Shown: one piece after another, positions 3,958 to 5,085 of the stretch
Layout of the letters: each line of letters begins with the position of its first letter
How positions within the stretch are numbered: the stretch's first letter is position 1
From: a bacterium
GTDB lineage: Bacteria; Planctomycetota; B15-G4; JADJEK01
Assembly: GCA_030428825.1 (NCBI GenBank)
Contig: JAUIEL010000520.1
Coordinates: 1-5,085, forward strand
Reading direction: 5' to 3'
Length of the DNA stretch: 5,085 nucleotides
Notes under the pieces: generated by a model
Database searches by the model: none
What the model was told of the DNA's origin: nothing
Seen by the model: only the letters and a program-made list of their open reading frames with translations
Program-made: the position numbers and the translations under genes

Positions 3958-5085
3958 CTACTCGTCGAGGTTCGTGCGGACCTTCGCCCGGAGCTCGATG
4001 TTGAAGCTCCGCTCGTCGATCCTGGCGGCCAGGAAGGCGTCCTTGAAGAGGTCGAGCCAGGTCAGCCCCTCCTCGAACTCCTTCTGCGCGACGGGGACGG
4101 CGGTCATCTTCCGCTCCCGCTCGATCTGCTCGGTCCGCTCGAGCACGGCCTGCTCGAACCGCTCGCGCACGCCCTGCGGCATCTCCCGCCCCTTCCAGGC
4201 CGAGAACTCGCCGGCGAGGAGCTCCTCCTCGATCTCCGCCTTCACCCGCCGCCAGTCGACCTGCGTCCCGGAGTCGGCGACGAGGCGCGCGTGGTCGAGC
4301 AGCACCTCCTTCATCCCCGCCGCGTCGAGGTAGAGCGCGACGCTCGCGAACCCCTCGAGGAAGTCGCTCCCCTCGCGGTACTTCTCGGACTTCAGGAGCG
4401 AGTCGATCCGACGGTTCCCGCCGTTGTGGTAGTCCTGCGCCCACGCCGACTCGCCGTTCCCCTTCGACGACAGCTTGATGAAGTCGGTGATCAGCTCGTG
4501 CGCCGTGCCGCGCTCCTCGGTCCGCGTGCCGCCCCCCTCCTCCGGCACGACCATGTCGATGGCGCGCGGCGACATCGTGATCGCGAGCCGCCACGGCCCC
4601 TTGGTCTGCGACGCCGGGTCGATGATCCCGAACGAGATGTTCTGGATGTCCGTCCCCTTCAGGATGACATCCTGGATGAACCGCTCGTTCGGCGACCCCT
4701 TCACCTCGTGCCAGACGCGGTACCACCGGGCGATGCCCCGCCCCTCCTGCTGCAGCCGCGAGTGCGCCTTCATCAGCGGATAGACGAAGCCGTTGTACCC
4801 CGTCGCCTTCGCCGGGTTCCCCTGCGCGCGGTCGAGGACGTCGAACGTCGGACCGCGGTCGTCGACGGTCAGGAAGATCGCGATGATCGGGGTCGGGCGG
4901 GCCGGAGGGCCGAAGTAGTCGTCGCGCACCATCGCGACGACGATGTCCTGCCCCAGCCACGACGCCATCGTCCGGACCGCCTCCATCGAGGTTCCCGGAC
5001 GGAAGTCCGGCCGGAACTTCCGCACGCGCCGGATCAGGTCGTCCAGCAGCTCCTTCGCCGCCGGGTCGGTCTGCTCGAGGCCGCG
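3958..5085 (-). CDS. Uncharacterised protein, C-terminal 375 residues (5' partial)
   Basis: The frame is open from the window edge at 5085 to a TAG at 3960-3958, so the gene begins outside the window; a GTG at 5025 lies inside the frame but upstream residues (RGLEQTDPAAKELLDDLIRR) continue with the same codon bias, so it is not taken as the start. I do not recognise the family. The protein looks soluble, with no hydrophobic membrane segment. It alternates beta-like stretches (QDIVVAMVRDDYFG, TPIIAIFLTVDDRG, WRLAITMSPRAIDM) with a highly charged helical C-terminal half (ERTEQIERERKMTAV, QKEFEEGLTWLDLFKDAFLAAR). Third positions are almost all G or C, as in the host-like sigma operon. The early part faintly recalls large proteins that sum 'fraction retained' style terms over a substrate, but no motif supports a name. 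The tRNA promoter lies 15 bases past its end. Confidence 0.85.
   Translation of the reverse strand, partial: RGLEQTDPAAKELLDDLIRRVRKFRPDFRPGTSMEAVRTMASWLGQDIVVAMVRDDYFGPPARPTPIIAIFLTVDDRGPTFDVLDRAQGNPAKATGYNGFVYPLMKAHSRLQQEGRGIARWYRVWHEVKGSPNERFIQDVILKGTDIQNISFGIIDPASQTKGPWRLAITMSPRAIDMVVPEEGGGTRTEERGTAHELITDFIKLSSKGNGESAWAQDYHNGGNRRIDSLLKSEKYREGSDFLEGFASVALYLDAAGMKEVLLDHARLVADSGTQVDWRRVKAEIEEELLAGEFSAWKGREMPQGVRERFEQAVLERTEQIERERKMTAVPVAQKEFEEGLTWLDLFKDAFLAARIDERSFNIELRAKVRTNLDE

Noticed and set aside
3656..4960. 434-residue minus-strand frame overlapping the tRNA and the unknown gene
   Set aside because: It reads through the tRNA-Leu and is low-complexity Arg/Gly/Ala; the frame ending at 3958 has much better composition.

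Overview
The window is very GC-rich, with CTC, CGG, GCG and GAC codons dominating and long shadow frames on the strand opposite each real gene. It looks like bacterial chromosome from a high-GC lineage with GC-rich stringent-type tRNA promoter architecture and a ZAS (H-x3-C-x2-C) anti-sigma factor. The phylum cannot be fixed from sequence reading alone; an environmental high-GC bacterium is the safest statement.

Layout: (1) 1-348 holds what may be the last codons of an upstream plus-strand gene, then a C-rich intergenic stretch with a 12-bp direct repeat, a run of ten C, and a hairpin ending 2 bases before the first clear gene. (2) 349-1882 is a tight plus-strand operon of three genes joined by two ATGA start/stop overlaps: an ECF-type sigma factor, a zinc-finger anti-sigma factor with one membrane segment, and a four-helix membrane protein of unknown function. 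Genes 2 and 3 have good Shine-Dalgarno sequences; gene 1 has none, only the hairpin. (3) 1886-1920 is a GC-rich hairpin at the convergent junction. (4) 1908-3617 is a minus-strand AlbA_2/Schlafen-like plus GHKL-like (HATPase_c_4) putative regulator with two C-terminal winged-helix-like segments. Its third-codon GC is visibly lower than that of its neighbours, and it is preceded by a 39-bp AT-rich island with nested inverted repeats and a -10-like TATTAT placed so that the transcript would begin at the ATG. (5) 3803-3891 is a minus-strand tRNA-Leu(GAG) with encoded CCA and a plausible promoter. (6) 3958-5085 is the C-terminal 375 residues of an unrecognised minus-strand protein that continues beyond the window.

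How the parts work together: the sigma/anti-sigma/membrane-protein trio reads as a self-contained envelope-stress or signal-response switch. The membrane-tethered anti-sigma would hold the sigma factor, and the third protein is a candidate sensor or regulated partner (inference). The AlbA_2 gene is a stand-alone regulator whose palindromic AT-rich promoter suggests autoregulation; its codon use and place next to a tRNA fit horizontal acquisition, although no integrase or att duplication is seen. The most unusual points are the nested-repeat leaderless promoter of the AlbA_2 gene, and the start-codon hairpin and repeats ahead of the sigma operon.
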